The translations under genes were made by a program, and so were the position numbers. A DNA stretch of 64,000 nucleotides from Longibacter salinarum (GTDB taxonomy: Bacteria > Bacteroidota > Rhodothermia > Rhodothermales > Salinibacteraceae), in the NCBI RefSeq assembly GCF_002554795.1, contig NZ_PDEQ01000004.1, positions 62,001 to 126,000 of the forward strand, given 5' to 3'. Positions 33,941-42,606 of the stretch are shown piece by piece. The notes under the pieces are model-generated. The model searched no databases and was not told the DNA's origin. It was given only the letters and a program-made list of their open reading frames with translations. Within the stretch, counting starts at the first letter, position 1. Each line of letters begins with the position of its first letter.

Positions 33941-34978
33941 TCAGCCGCCAGAGCTGAGCGAGAAGCCAGACGAGGTCTCTTTATCGCTCTTCTCTGCGCT
34001 CGCGAACCGATTTTGGTACTGCTGTGTGCGCTCGACGAGTTGGTAGAAATTCTGTGGCGACATGTCGGGGACAAAAAAGTCGATCGGATCAAGCGTCCGC
34101 CCTTTGTCGTCGCGAACTTCGTAGTGCAGATGTGGCCCGGTGGAGCGCCCGGTATTGCCGCTGTAGCCAATGCGCTGACCGCGCTCGACTTTGACGCCGC
34201 GTTGAATGTCGTCTTCGATCTCCGAGAGGTGAGCGTAACGCGTAATGTAACCTGCGGTCTTGTGGTGCACGTCCACGTAATTACCGTAGGTCGGGCTATA
34301 CTGAGCGCGTCGGATCACACCGTTTCCGGTGGTTACGATCGGTGTGCCGGTACGAACGAGGAAGTCGACGCCGGCGTGCATCTTACGCACCTTCAAGATC
34401 GGGTGGTGACGCATGCCATAGCCCGAAACGATCGGGCCATTGGTTGGCCGAATAGCCGGCAGTTCGAGAAGGCGCTGATCGCGGCGCTCGGCGAATTGCG
34501 TCAGTTCGCGGTAACTCGCGCCCTGAAGGCTAACCTGCCGCTCCAGCTGGTCGAGGGTTGAAGCGGTCTCACGAAGCAGCTCCGCCGTATGCGTTCCAAA
34601 TCGGTCGAACTCGCTGTGTGCATCGGTACCACCGACGCCGACCTTACGGACGTCTTCGGAGATCGGCTCGATCTGAAGCAGGGTTCGGTAGAGTTTTCGA
34701 TCCTTCTCCGACAGCCGGCTGAGTTCCTTCGAAAGCGCCGACATCTGCGTGCTCACGCGAGATAGCTGTTGCTCCAGCACCTCATTTTCCGAGCGCAGCG
34801 CCTGCTCCTCTGGGGTCCGGATCATGTGGAGATCCATCATCCACGCCGCCAAAACAGCCAGGACGAGAGCCAGCCCGACGACAACACCAACCTTTCGCAG
34901 CACATCACGCCGGTCCTCCTCAACCTCGACAAACGAGCAGGTTTCCGGATCGTAACGGTAGTGTGTATTCTGCTTCAT
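33941..34978 (-). CDS. M23 family metallopeptidase (murein hydrolase)
   Basis: A 345-residue inner-membrane-anchored protein. A cytoplasmic segment (DPETCSFVEVEEDRRD) precedes one transmembrane helix (VGVVVGLALVLAVLAAWMM), a coiled coil (LRSENEVLEQQLSRVSTQM, then KELSRLSEKDRKLYRTL) and a C-terminal LytM domain. Zinc ligands are visible in MRHHPILKVRKMHAGVDFL (HxxxD) and GPHLHYEV (HxH), so it is probably an active endopeptidase, unlike EnvC-type activators. Such proteins act in peptidoglycan remodelling at division or elongation. ATG 34978 was chosen because upstream residues are not family-like. A terminator follows. Confidence 0.93.
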   Translation of the reverse strand: MKQNTHYRYDPETCSFVEVEEDRRDVLRKVGVVVGLALVLAVLAAWMMDLHMIRTPEEQALRSENEVLEQQLSRVSTQMSALSKELSRLSEKDRKLYRTLLQIEPISEDVRKVGVGGTDAHSEFDRFGTHTAELLRETASTLDQLERQVSLQGASYRELTQFAERRDQRLLELPAIRPTNGPIVSGYGMRHHPILKVRKMHAGVDFLVRTGTPIVTTGNGVIRRAQYSPTYGNYVDVHHKTAGYITRYAHLSEIEDDIQRGVKVERGQRIGYSGNTGRSTGPHLHYEVRDDKGRTLDPIDFFVPDMSPQNFYQLVERTQQYQNRFASAEKSDKETSSGFSLSSGG

Positions 34979-35647
34979 AGAAAGAAGGAAACGTTCAGTA
35001 GCGTGGACACGATGCCACATGCAGTGAGACGTACAGCCGTCGCTCGGCACGGTAAACGTGCGCTTACGTTGACGCAGGCTCAAGGGGACGCGGAGCCATG
35101 CACAAGGTAGGAATCACCTATCGTCGTCAAAAAACGTACGACCGATCATCCAAAAGCGTAGGGTGCGACCGTAGAATGATTGCTGTCGCGCACGCCACAG
35201 GCGTGGAAAACATGCGCTGCAACATGCACCCGACTTTACCTAGATGCTAAAGATACCGGTAGCGAACACATATGTCAACGGGTGAGCAGTGTTTATAGAA
35301 ATACTCTTACTTCGGCTCCCTCTCAATCAAATCGCTGAGGTGCCGGGCACAGAAGCTCCATCCGAATCTACCGGGATGCAGCGACGGGTACGATGACGTC
35401 ACGTCGACAACAACTACTCACCCTGTTTCCCGACACGATGAGGAAGCCAAGTCGCCGCAACACGCTTAGCCAAGCGGTCCGTCTGCAACTGCATTACTAC
35501 ATTTCGCAACTACCATACCGCAACACTAAAATTCAACCGACGACGCATGTAACGCCCTCCTTTCGCCGTACCTTCATGGTTCGGATCGTCGCACTCGAAC
35601 ACAGTGTCCTTTGTGCGACAATCAGTGTCTCAAAAGTCTGAGACAGA
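34979..35647. other. long intergenic region, no gene recognised
   Basis: About 670 bases between the M23 peptidase start and the HprK stop, both minus. Small open frames exist (for example plus strand 35393-35641, 82 codons), but composition and lack of any motif argue against them. A hairpin at 35626-35645 lies just past the HprK stop. No repeats or tRNA-like folds were seen; a small RNA cannot be excluded. Confidence 0.45.
35626..35645 (-). other. short stem-loop after hprK
   Basis: TGTCTCA and TGAGACA form a 7-bp stem with a 6-nt loop, two bases past the HprK stop codon. There is no T-run, so termination by this hairpin alone is doubtful. Confidence 0.45.
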
Positions 35648-36643
35648 TTACTCGAAATCCTGCTCGAAGTATTCCACGCGACGACGCGATGCACCCTCCG
35701 GGTTATCACGAATCCGGGCACGCAGGCGCTCTCCAAACACTTCTGCCGGATCATAGCCGTAGTGCTTGAGCAAGTAGTTCATGGCAATGACCTCGCAGAT
35801 CACGGTGATGTTCTTACCCGGAGTGATCGGCACTTGAACCATGGGTAAGTCTACGTTCAGAATCTCATGGGTATCCTCCACCATGTGGATTCGAGTATAC
35901 TCCTTGTCGGGATCCCAGAGTTGCATGTTGACCACCACTTCGATGCGCTTCTGAAAGCGGATCGCACGGATACCGAACATCGACCGGATGTCCACAAGAC
36001 CGAGTCCCCGCACCTCCATGAAGTGCTGGACGAGGTCGGTCCCGGAGCCCATTAAGATCTGCTCGTCTCGCTTCGTAGCGATAATCACGTCGTCGGCGAC
36101 AAGCCGATGGCCGCGTTCGACGAGATCAAGTGCAACCTCGCTTTTCCCGATGCCCGGTTTTCCGATGAGAAGCAGCCCGATGCCGTACACGTCTACGAGC
36201 GAGCCGTGCACAGAGCACTGCGGCGCGAACTGGTCCTCCAGAAAAGCGCGGAGCGACGCCATGAATTCGACTGTCGGAAGACTCGTTCGATACACCGGAA
36301 TGTCCGCCTCCGTAGCGAGGTCAACCAGACGGTCCGGAAGCTGGTTGTCATCTGTCCCGATGATGCATGGCAGATCAAACTGCGTGATGTTCTGAAACGC
36401 TTCGACCTGACGATCAGCGTCTAGATGGTGCAAAAACCGATGTTCGGTGTTACCGAGAATCTGCACACGCTGATGTGTAAACAGGTCGACATAACCTGCC
36501 AATGCCAGCCCGGGCCGGTGCAAGTTGCTCTCGGTGATCTCGCGATCAGCATCTGCTTCATTCACCGCATCGACTGCCACATCTACCCGGTCGCGGAGCT
36601 TCCGGATCATGAAGTCGACCGTGATCGATTCTTTCTGAAACAT
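35648..36643 (-). CDS. hprK: HPr kinase/phosphorylase
   Basis: A 331-residue bifunctional enzyme that phosphorylates and dephosphorylates a serine on HPr-like proteins. The N-terminal domain (to about 130) precedes the P-loop LIGKPGIGKSEVALDLVERG, followed by RLVADDVI, the family signature MEVRGLGLVDIRSMFGIRAI and QLWDPDKEYTRI. HPr itself and PTS permeases are not in the window; in Bacteroidota-related lineages HprK often occurs without sugar PTS. It is 42 bases after moxR in the same direction, and probably co-transcribed with it. The last residues run into a spacer with a short hairpin. Confidence 0.95.
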   Translation of the reverse strand: MFQKESITVDFMIRKLRDRVDVAVDAVNEADADREITESNLHRPGLALAGYVDLFTHQRVQILGNTEHRFLHHLDADRQVEAFQNITQFDLPCIIGTDDNQLPDRLVDLATEADIPVYRTSLPTVEFMASLRAFLEDQFAPQCSVHGSLVDVYGIGLLLIGKPGIGKSEVALDLVERGHRLVADDVIIATKRDEQILMGSGTDLVQHFMEVRGLGLVDIRSMFGIRAIRFQKRIEVVVNMQLWDPDKEYTRIHMVEDTHEILNVDLPMVQVPITPGKNITVICEVIAMNYLLKHYGYDPAEVFGERLRARIRDNPEGASRRRVEYFEQDFE

Positions 36644-36685
36644 AGAGTCGTCGAGCTGACAAGAAACGGGACGGTGCGAACGATT

Positions 36686-37681
36686 CTACGGCACTTCGAC
36701 GGCGTCGAGGATCCGGTGAACGATTTCGCCCGATGTCACATCCTCCGCCTCCGCCTCGTACGTGATGACGATTCGGTGCTGGAGAACGTCTACAGCCACC
36801 GCACGCACGTCCTCCGGCGTCACGTACGCTCGATGACGCAAGAACGCGTGGGCGCGGGCGGCCAGGTTCAGGTTAATGCTGCCGCGAGGTGAGGCGCCGT
36901 ACTGAACGAGCGGGGCCACATCCGAAAGCCCAAAGCCGCCAGGATCGCGAGAGGCAAGCACAAGATCGACGATGTACTGCTCCACCCGCTCATCAATGTA
37001 CAATTCGTTGAGCACCTCCCGGGCGTTCAGAATCTGAGCCGGGCGAGCGACAGGCCGAATGTCGGGCTGCTCACCCGTGCGGGCCATCCGACGCATGATT
37101 TCGAGTTCCTCCTCCCGGGTGGGATACTCAACCTTGATTTTCAACATGAATCGATCGACCTGCGCCTCTGGCAGCGGATACGTGCCCTCCTGCTCAATCG
37201 GGTTTTGCGTTGCAAGCACGAGGAACAGCTCATCCAGTTCGAAGGTGGTGTCTCCGATCGTTACCTGCCGTTCCTGCATGCTCTCCAGCAGGGCACTCTG
37301 TACTTTTGCCGGCGATCGGTTAATCTCGTCGGCAAGAATAATATTGGTAAAGATCGGTCCCTTCTTAATCGAAAAGCTCCCCTCTTTCTGGTTATACACC
37401 AACGTACCGAGAAGGTCGGCCGGGAGCAGGTCAGGAGTAAACTGAATGCGCTGAAAGCCCGTGCCAATCGCGTCGGACAGCGCGCGGACCGTCAGGGTTT
37501 TCGCGAGACCGGGGACGCCCTCGAGCAACACGTGACCGTTGCCGAGGAGACCGATCAGCAGGCGCTCGACCATGTAGCGCTGCCCGACCACGACGCGCCC
37601 GATCTCATTGATCAGGTCGTCGACGAAGGCACTCTCCGTCGCGATGCGGTCCTTAACGTAGGACAGGTCGAAATCGGGCAT
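36686..37681 (-). CDS. MoxR family AAA+ ATPase
   Basis: A 331-residue cytoplasmic AAA+ ATPase. Walker A is HVLLEGVPGLAKTLTVRAL, Walker B is NIILADEINRSPAKVQSALLESM, sensor 1 is LVLATQNPIEQEGTYPLPEAQ and the lid contains RAHAFLRHRAYVTPEDV. MoxR proteins act as chaperones that assemble or activate metal-dependent or membrane complexes, usually with DUF58 and VWA-domain partners. No such partner is next to it; instead hprK follows and the galactokinase-like gene precedes (84 bases). That gene context is uncommon for the family. Confidence 0.95.
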   Translation of the reverse strand: MPDFDLSYVKDRIATESAFVDDLINEIGRVVVGQRYMVERLLIGLLGNGHVLLEGVPGLAKTLTVRALSDAIGTGFQRIQFTPDLLPADLLGTLVYNQKEGSFSIKKGPIFTNIILADEINRSPAKVQSALLESMQERQVTIGDTTFELDELFLVLATQNPIEQEGTYPLPEAQVDRFMLKIKVEYPTREEELEIMRRMARTGEQPDIRPVARPAQILNAREVLNELYIDERVEQYIVDLVLASRDPGGFGLSDVAPLVQYGASPRGSINLNLAARAHAFLRHRAYVTPEDVRAVAVDVLQHRIVITYEAEAEDVTSGEIVHRILDAVEVP

Positions 37682-37765
37682 AAGACGGGCGAAAAAAGTC
37701 TAATGATGCTTGCGTAGCTGGCATTGCGACTCGGACGAGAGAAGCCGGTGCAATCGCGCAGGTCG

Positions 37766-39043
37766 CTATGGGCGAATGGTGTGTAGATCAGCATCGACGT
37801 CGTCGGCAGCCTGCGAGACGGCTTTCGGAATCGAATCCAGCAGGTTATCGAGAGCGTGAGGCCGACCTGTCACCAGAATCAGCCCGTCACGGGACGTCAT
37901 GCACGCACCGTACACGCCCTCGAGCATGACCGACTCAACGGCTTCGACCACCTCATCCGCAAGAGCAGTGGTTGCTTCCAGGTAATCACGGAGCGAGGCG
38001 TGCGACATAAGAAGCAGCGCTCCGATCATCTGCCAGTCGCCCCGCCGCATTGCTGCGACGTGCTTCTGGACGCGCCGGTTTTCAGTGACCAGATGGCGCG
38101 TGACGGGTCGCAGTCGCTCTGGAAGGCTGTCGAGAGCTCGGTCTAAGTCGCGATGCTCCACGTTACGGAACGACCGCAGCCCGTCGAACCCGTGCTTCCG
38201 GAGAATAGCGAGGGCTTCATCCGCCCGTTCCCGAACGTTCCAGTGCCAGGCATTGGATCGTGGCGCGGGACGCCCGGGATCAATGACGGCCCAATCGAGC
38301 GCTTCACGGGCTTTTGTCTGGACCGGCAAAAACTCGTAGGTGCCGGTATCCACCAGCGTAAACGGTCCATCCATCCCTGCGTGCGCGGCGATCAGAGACG
38401 CGATGCTCGTCGGGCGGGCGGTTGTTTGCTCAATCGCCTCTCGCAGGTCAGGAATGACGTTCGAACGCACGCGAGAAATCCCCGATTTTGCTCCCGCCGC
38501 GTCGGCAAGACGCCCGAGAGCCCGGGTGACCGCGATCGCGAGGGCAGAAAAATATGCGTCCTGCGCCGAGCCCGGGATGCTGCTTACGACGGCAATATCA
38601 TACGCAGACGGACGACGACCTTCGTCAGATGCCGACCACCCGGGCGGATCTTGTTCTTCGCTCCCGTAAAGCAGGAGGTGAAGCAAATGGTGCCAGGACG
38701 GGGCGTCGGGCTCGGGTGGCTGATCGGGACTCGTTGCGGCGGTCCACGGTCCCGCATCGGAGGCAAAGACAAGACGAGACGAACTGCCACTCGATGGACG
38801 GCATGCCACCGTCACAGACGCCTTCACCGGCATTAACAGGGCGAAACCGGTTGAGTAGTGCGTCTGCGCTGCCTGAACGTCAACGACGCCGGCAACCGTC
38901 GCCTGCTGGACCGGGGAGTCTCCACCTCCAAAGCAGGCTTCGAGCAAACGGGGGGCCGCCTCCACACCCGGGCCAGGCGTGTCAGATGACGGTGGTCGCA
39001 CAGAGGGGGGCAGAGAAGACGTCGAAGAAGCGGCGTCGGGCAT
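37766..39043 (-). CDS. galactokinase-like (GHMP) protein with degenerate active site
   Basis: A 425-residue cytoplasmic protein that aligns by pattern with galactokinase. The C-terminal half is clear: ENRRVQKHVAAMRRGDW (321-337), LLLMSHASLRDYLEATTALADE (344-365), GVYGACMTSRDGLILVTG (376-393). The catalytic elements are altered: the sugar-binding GEHTDYNGG segment reads AAQTHYSTGF (58-67), the ATP-binding GLSSSA loop reads PGSAQDAYFSA (147-157), and the third motif lacks the GFGG glycines. The first 40 residues are Pro/Ser-rich. It is therefore unlikely to be an ordinary galactokinase; a sugar sensor, like yeast Gal3, or a different kinase is possible. It precedes moxR and hprK in the same direction. 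Confidence 0.65.
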   Translation of the reverse strand: MPDAASSTSSLPPSVRPPSSDTPGPGVEAAPRLLEACFGGGDSPVQQATVAGVVDVQAAQTHYSTGFALLMPVKASVTVACRPSSGSSSRLVFASDAGPWTAATSPDQPPEPDAPSWHHLLHLLLYGSEEQDPPGWSASDEGRRPSAYDIAVVSSIPGSAQDAYFSALAIAVTRALGRLADAAGAKSGISRVRSNVIPDLREAIEQTTARPTSIASLIAAHAGMDGPFTLVDTGTYEFLPVQTKAREALDWAVIDPGRPAPRSNAWHWNVRERADEALAILRKHGFDGLRSFRNVEHRDLDRALDSLPERLRPVTRHLVTENRRVQKHVAAMRRGDWQMIGALLLMSHASLRDYLEATTALADEVVEAVESVMLEGVYGACMTSRDGLILVTGRPHALDNLLDSIPKAVSQAADDVDADLHTIRP

Positions 39044-39248
39044 GGAGTGTCTTCGTTCAAACAGGGCGGTGGTCGTCTAACGGAGGCGCTAGACGATCAT
39101 CATGGATCAGTAGGGTAGATGGCATCCGTCTTACATGCAACCCTGGTGCCGAATCCGTCCGGCGCTATGGCTGAAGCAGCACGCAATCGTTTCGATTTTC
39201 AGACGTTGTTCCTCTCCGCCGCTACTCTCACACCTCAGCATGAACACA
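39044..39248. other. intergenic, no feature seen
   Basis: About 205 bases between the fmt stop and the galactokinase-like start. Somewhat AT-richer than the flanks; likely holds a promoter for the downstream genes. No repeat array or clear terminator. Confidence 0.4.
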
Positions 39249-40193
39249 TTACGCCCCGATCACATCGCCGGGGTCGAGGTCATATCCATTCAGAAAGTCC
39301 ACAACTCCGAGTCGCCGCTTACCGGGCTGCTGTAGCTCGACAACGTCCACAGCTCCCTCCCCACAGGCCACGACGAGGTGCTCGTCCGCGCGGAGGACGG
39401 TTCCCGGAGCGGCTGCCTTATTCCCAGGGACAAGATCTTTGTCCGCGACTCGACTTCGATACAGTTTTAGGCGCGTTCCTTCATGACGCGTCCAGGCTCC
39501 TGGATACGGCGATAACCCGCGGATGTGGTTGTGTACGTCGCCGGCCGGACGATCCCAGGGCGTTTCGCAATCATCCGTAAATATCTTCGGAGCCGGCGTC
39601 GCCTCACCGTCATCCTGCTTCGACGTTTCGACGGCGCCGTCCTCGATTTGGCGCACCGTTTCAACGACGGCCTCTGCGCCGATGATCATCATCCGGTCGT
39701 GCAACTCACCAGCCGTCTCATTTTCACCGATCGGCATGCGACGTTTCAAGATCACGTCGCCTGTGTCGACTTTCTCCTGCAGAAAAAAGGTGGTGACACC
39801 GGTCTCCTCCTCCCCGTTCATGATGGCCCAGTTGATGGGCGCAGCGCCCCGGTATTTCGGAAGAAGCGAACCGTGGAGATTGAAAGCACCCTTGGACGCC
39901 AGGGTGTAGACCTGCGGCGGGAGAATGCGGTACGCGACAACGGCAATCACATCAGGCTCCAGCTCCGATACAGCCTCCGCAAACGCATCGTCCTTCACCG
40001 ACTCAGGCTGCAGGATGGTCTCAATCCCGCGACTCTTCGCGACCTTCTTGACGGGCGTCGGCGAGACTTTTTGCCCGCGTCCACGTCCTCGATCCGGGCC
40101 CGTGGCAACGGCAATGGGTGTGTAACCGGCGTCGCACAGATGTTCGAGCGAAGGCACAGCGAACTCCGGCGTGCCCATGAAGAGAATGCGCAT
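39249..40193 (-). CDS. fmt: methionyl-tRNA formyltransferase
   Basis: Formylates initiator Met-tRNA with 10-formyl-THF. The 314 residues match the family. The N-terminus MRILFMGTPEFAVPSLEHL, the catalytic/folate motif NLHGSLLPKYRGAAPINWAI, GVTTFFLQEKVDTGDVIL and the C-terminal HNHIRGLSPYPGAWTR are all characteristic. Upstream, separated by 158 bases of octamer arrays, is ftsY in the same direction. def (peptide deformylase), the common partner, is not in the window. Confidence 0.97.
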   Translation of the reverse strand: MRILFMGTPEFAVPSLEHLCDAGYTPIAVATGPDRGRGRGQKVSPTPVKKVAKSRGIETILQPESVKDDAFAEAVSELEPDVIAVVAYRILPPQVYTLASKGAFNLHGSLLPKYRGAAPINWAIMNGEEETGVTTFFLQEKVDTGDVILKRRMPIGENETAGELHDRMMIIGAEAVVETVRQIEDGAVETSKQDDGEATPAPKIFTDDCETPWDRPAGDVHNHIRGLSPYPGAWTRHEGTRLKLYRSRVADKDLVPGNKAAAPGTVLRADEHLVVACGEGAVDVVELQQPGKRRLGVVDFLNGYDLDPGDVIGA

Positions 40194-40203
40194 GAGACGG
40201 TGT

Positions 40204-40287
40204 TGAAGTTTGGAAGTTTGGACGTTTGGAAGTGTGAAAGTATTGAGGTGTGAAAGTATTGAGGTTTGAAAGTGTTAACGTGTGAAG
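40204..40287. repeat. octamer array upstream of fmt
   Basis: About ten 8-bp units of the type AAGTTTGG, AAGTGTGA, AAGTATTG and AGGTGTGA, starting ten bases before the fmt start codon. On the fmt mRNA the units are C/A/U-rich and almost free of G. Confidence 0.9.
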
Positions 40288-40298
40288 GCACTACGCCA

Positions 40299-40354
40299 CA
40301 CATTCATACGTTGATACCTCCACACCTTCATACCGCAGTTCCCACTGTTCGTCA
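40299..40354. repeat. octamer array running into ftsY stop codon
   Basis: Seven 8-bp units (CACATTCA, TACGTTGA, TACCTCCA, CACCTTCA, TACCGCAG, TTCCCACT, GTTCGTCA). The ftsY stop codon (plus-strand TCA at 40352-40354) forms the end of the last unit. The units are roughly complementary to those at 40204-40287, so the transcript could fold into a long imperfect hairpin. Confidence 0.85.
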
Positions 40355-41326
40355 CACTTCGACGCCTTTGAACATGCCTTCGACGAACCCTTTGCGGTCG
40401 AAGACCTGGAGATCGTCGATTCCTTCGCCCACGCCGATATACTTCACTGGGACCTGAAACTGGTGCGATACGCCGATCACGACGCCCCCCTTGGCCGTTC
40501 CATCGAGCTTTGTCAGCACCAGCCCCGTCACGCCGGCGCTCTCCGTGAACTCCTCTGCCTGCCGGATCGCATTCTGCCCGGTGGATGCGTCGAGCACGAG
40601 AAGAACCTCGTGCGGGGCGCCCGTGACCTTCCGTCCCATGACGCGCTTAATCTTCGACAACTCGTCCATCAGGCCGCCCTTCGTGTGAAGTCGGCCGGCC
40701 GTATCGACGATGACGACATCGGATCCGCGAGATCGTGCGGCTTCGACGGAATCGAACGCGACGGCTGCGGGATCTGCCCCGTGCTTCTGCTTGATAATCG
40801 GAACGCCGGCCCGTTCGGCCCACACGTCCAGCTGCTCGATTGCCGCGGCGCGAAACGTATCCGCTGCGCCCAGAACGACATCCTTGCCGGCCTGCTTGTA
40901 GCGATGGGCCATCTTCCCGATCGTGGTCGTCTTGCCGACGCCGTTGACGCCAACGACCATGATGACATGTGGCTTATTTGGGAGATCCGCGTCGAAATCC
41001 GCTGGCCGCTCCTTGCTGTCGTCCAGCATGAGCGTGGCGATCTCGTCGCGAATGATGCGATTCAATTCTTTCGTCGATACGTACTGATCCGACTGCACGC
41101 GCGCTTCGACATTCTCGATGATGTCGAGCGTCGTCTTCACCCCGACGTCGCTGGTCACGAGAACCTCCTCCAGTTCATCGAGAACCTCGTCATCGACCTC
41201 ATCCTTACCGCGCACCATGCGGTCGATCTTTCCGAAGAAACTCGACCGGGTCTTTTCCAGACCCTCGTCAAGCTTCTCCTGCTCTTTCTCGTCGTTCTTG
41301 TTAATAAAGCGGTCGAGAATGCCCAT
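40352..41326 (-). CDS. ftsY: signal recognition particle receptor FtsY
   Basis: The SRP-receptor GTPase that targets ribosomes to the membrane. The 324 residues comprise a short acidic/charged N-terminus (MGILDRFINKNDEKEQEK), the NG domain with G1 GVNGVGKTTTIGKMAHR, DTFRAAAIEQLDVWAERA, G3 VVIVDTAGRLHTKGGLMDEL, G4 TKLDGTAKGG and the closing GVGEGIDDLQVFDRKGFVEGMF. ATG 41326 gives the conserved start; an upstream in-frame extension of 63 codons is discarded. The CDP-alcohol phosphatidyltransferase gene ends 94 bases upstream. Confidence 0.97.
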   Translation of the reverse strand: MGILDRFINKNDEKEQEKLDEGLEKTRSSFFGKIDRMVRGKDEVDDEVLDELEEVLVTSDVGVKTTLDIIENVEARVQSDQYVSTKELNRIIRDEIATLMLDDSKERPADFDADLPNKPHVIMVVGVNGVGKTTTIGKMAHRYKQAGKDVVLGAADTFRAAAIEQLDVWAERAGVPIIKQKHGADPAAVAFDSVEAARSRGSDVVIVDTAGRLHTKGGLMDELSKIKRVMGRKVTGAPHEVLLVLDASTGQNAIRQAEEFTESAGVTGLVLTKLDGTAKGGVVIGVSHQFQVPVKYIGVGEGIDDLQVFDRKGFVEGMFKGVEV

Positions 41327-41420
41327 ATAAGCGGTGCAAATTGGAAACAGTTCAGAAAACAGGGTGCGGCTTCCGATGGCATCGGAAACCATTTGCGGGA
41401 GACGTGCGCCGGAGAGACGA

Positions 41421-42233
41421 TTACGACGAGTGGGGTGGTGCCTCGGTGCGTGCAGACGATTCGGCAGCGTCGTCCATGCTAGATGGCGTCTCAGGAGACG
41501 GGCCGGGCTCGCCATCGCCTGTTCGACCGGCGGTGTCCGTCAGGTCCGACTCCGGCTCCTCAACCATGTCAAGCTCCGGTGGCTCACCAGGCAGAGACGC
41601 CGAGGACGTACCGACCGCCTTGGATCGCACGCCCTGAAGGGACGGGGGATTCGGCATCGGTGGTTCACGCCTCGCAGCGTTAAGATAACGCACGAGGTAC
41701 ACGAAGAACGAAAAGACGAGAAGAGCCGTCGTCATCCAGACGCAGAATGCAAGGACCGGCGGATCGGCCTTCAAAACTGCAGCAAGCACGGTGATAGCAA
41801 GCCAAAAGGTGGCTGCTTTTCCGGCCCAGACGCTCGCCGCAACCTTCCCGGACCGCCGAACGATCAAGAGACTGCCCGCAACAATCAAGAAATCCCGTGA
41901 CATCAGCGCACCGAAGAACCAGGGTGGCAGCGTCGGCTCCGTCGCGCGAAAGGTGAGTGCCGAGACGGTAGCCACGGCACCGACCTTGTCCGCGATGGGG
42001 TCGAGTACCTTCCCCCACTCCGACTCCGTATTCGACCAGCGTGCCACCCGACCGTCGAACCAATCCGTAAAGATGGCGACGATGACCAAGCCAAACAGCC
42101 AGTCCAGCGGCCCGTCGTGCCACAGCAGCATCGTAATGGGCGCGACCAGCAGCAGCCGAGCAATGCTCAGCACATTGGGGAAAGTCCAGAACTTCCCCAG
42201 GTTGGGCCAGCGATTGATGTGAGGTATGGCCAT
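41421..42233 (-). CDS. CDP-alcohol phosphatidyltransferase
   Basis: A 270-residue inner-membrane enzyme of the CDP-alcohol phosphatidyltransferase family, most likely a phosphatidylglycerophosphate synthase. The catalytic motif spans TDWFDGRVARWSNTESEWG and continues KVLDPIADK, fulfilling D-x2-D-G-x2-A-R-x8-G-x3-D-x3-D. It has about five to six hydrophobic helices, beginning with NVLSIARLLLVAPITMLLW. The last 75 residues are a polar, Pro/Ser/Glu-rich tail (PSLQGVRSKAVG onward) not usual in PgsA. ATG 42233 was chosen because the 66 residues before it are not family-like. It lies upstream of ftsY in the same direction. Confidence 0.9.
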   Translation of the reverse strand: MAIPHINRWPNLGKFWTFPNVLSIARLLLVAPITMLLWHDGPLDWLFGLVIVAIFTDWFDGRVARWSNTESEWGKVLDPIADKVGAVATVSALTFRATEPTLPPWFFGALMSRDFLIVAGSLLIVRRSGKVAASVWAGKAATFWLAITVLAAVLKADPPVLAFCVWMTTALLVFSFFVYLVRYLNAARREPPMPNPPSLQGVRSKAVGTSSASLPGEPPELDMVEEPESDLTDTAGRTGDGEPGPSPETPSSMDDAAESSARTEAPPHSS

Positions 42234-42606
42234 GAGGACGAACAGGGTCGACGGATACGGCGCATGCACAATGCCGAAAACACGATAAAGTAGGACAGCC
42301 TCGTCAAGCGCACGGTGCAACGGCTGGAACGCATCGAGACCATACCGGCCCAAAAAATCCGTCCACGCCAGGCATGGAGTTGTCGCCGACCGCGCAAGAC
42401 GAGAGGTTTTTCTCAAATGTCCTACAGTCAATACAACGTATCGACGCTAGGGTTTATTCGCCAATAGACGTACGGCGCACGGTCACGAAATCCACCGGAA
42501 ATACGTGCGATGAAACCGCCCTCTGGCGATCCAGGGGCTCGATTCTCTGTGGCAAGACGGGTATCCTGTCTATCACGCTCGTTTCTTCCACCGTCCTCCC
42601 CGTGTA
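42234..42606. other. divergent intergenic region
   Basis: About 370 bases between the divergent CDP-alcohol phosphatidyltransferase and glycosyltransferase genes. It presumably holds two promoters. No repeat array or RNA gene was recognised. Confidence 0.4.

Noticed and set aside
35393-35641. 82-codon plus-strand open frame in the long spacer before hprK
   Set aside because: No motif, no signal peptide, basic and low-complexity composition; not enough support for a gene.
40463-41482. 339-codon plus-strand open frame opposite ftsY
   Set aside because: Antisense to ftsY; residue usage is that of a complement frame.
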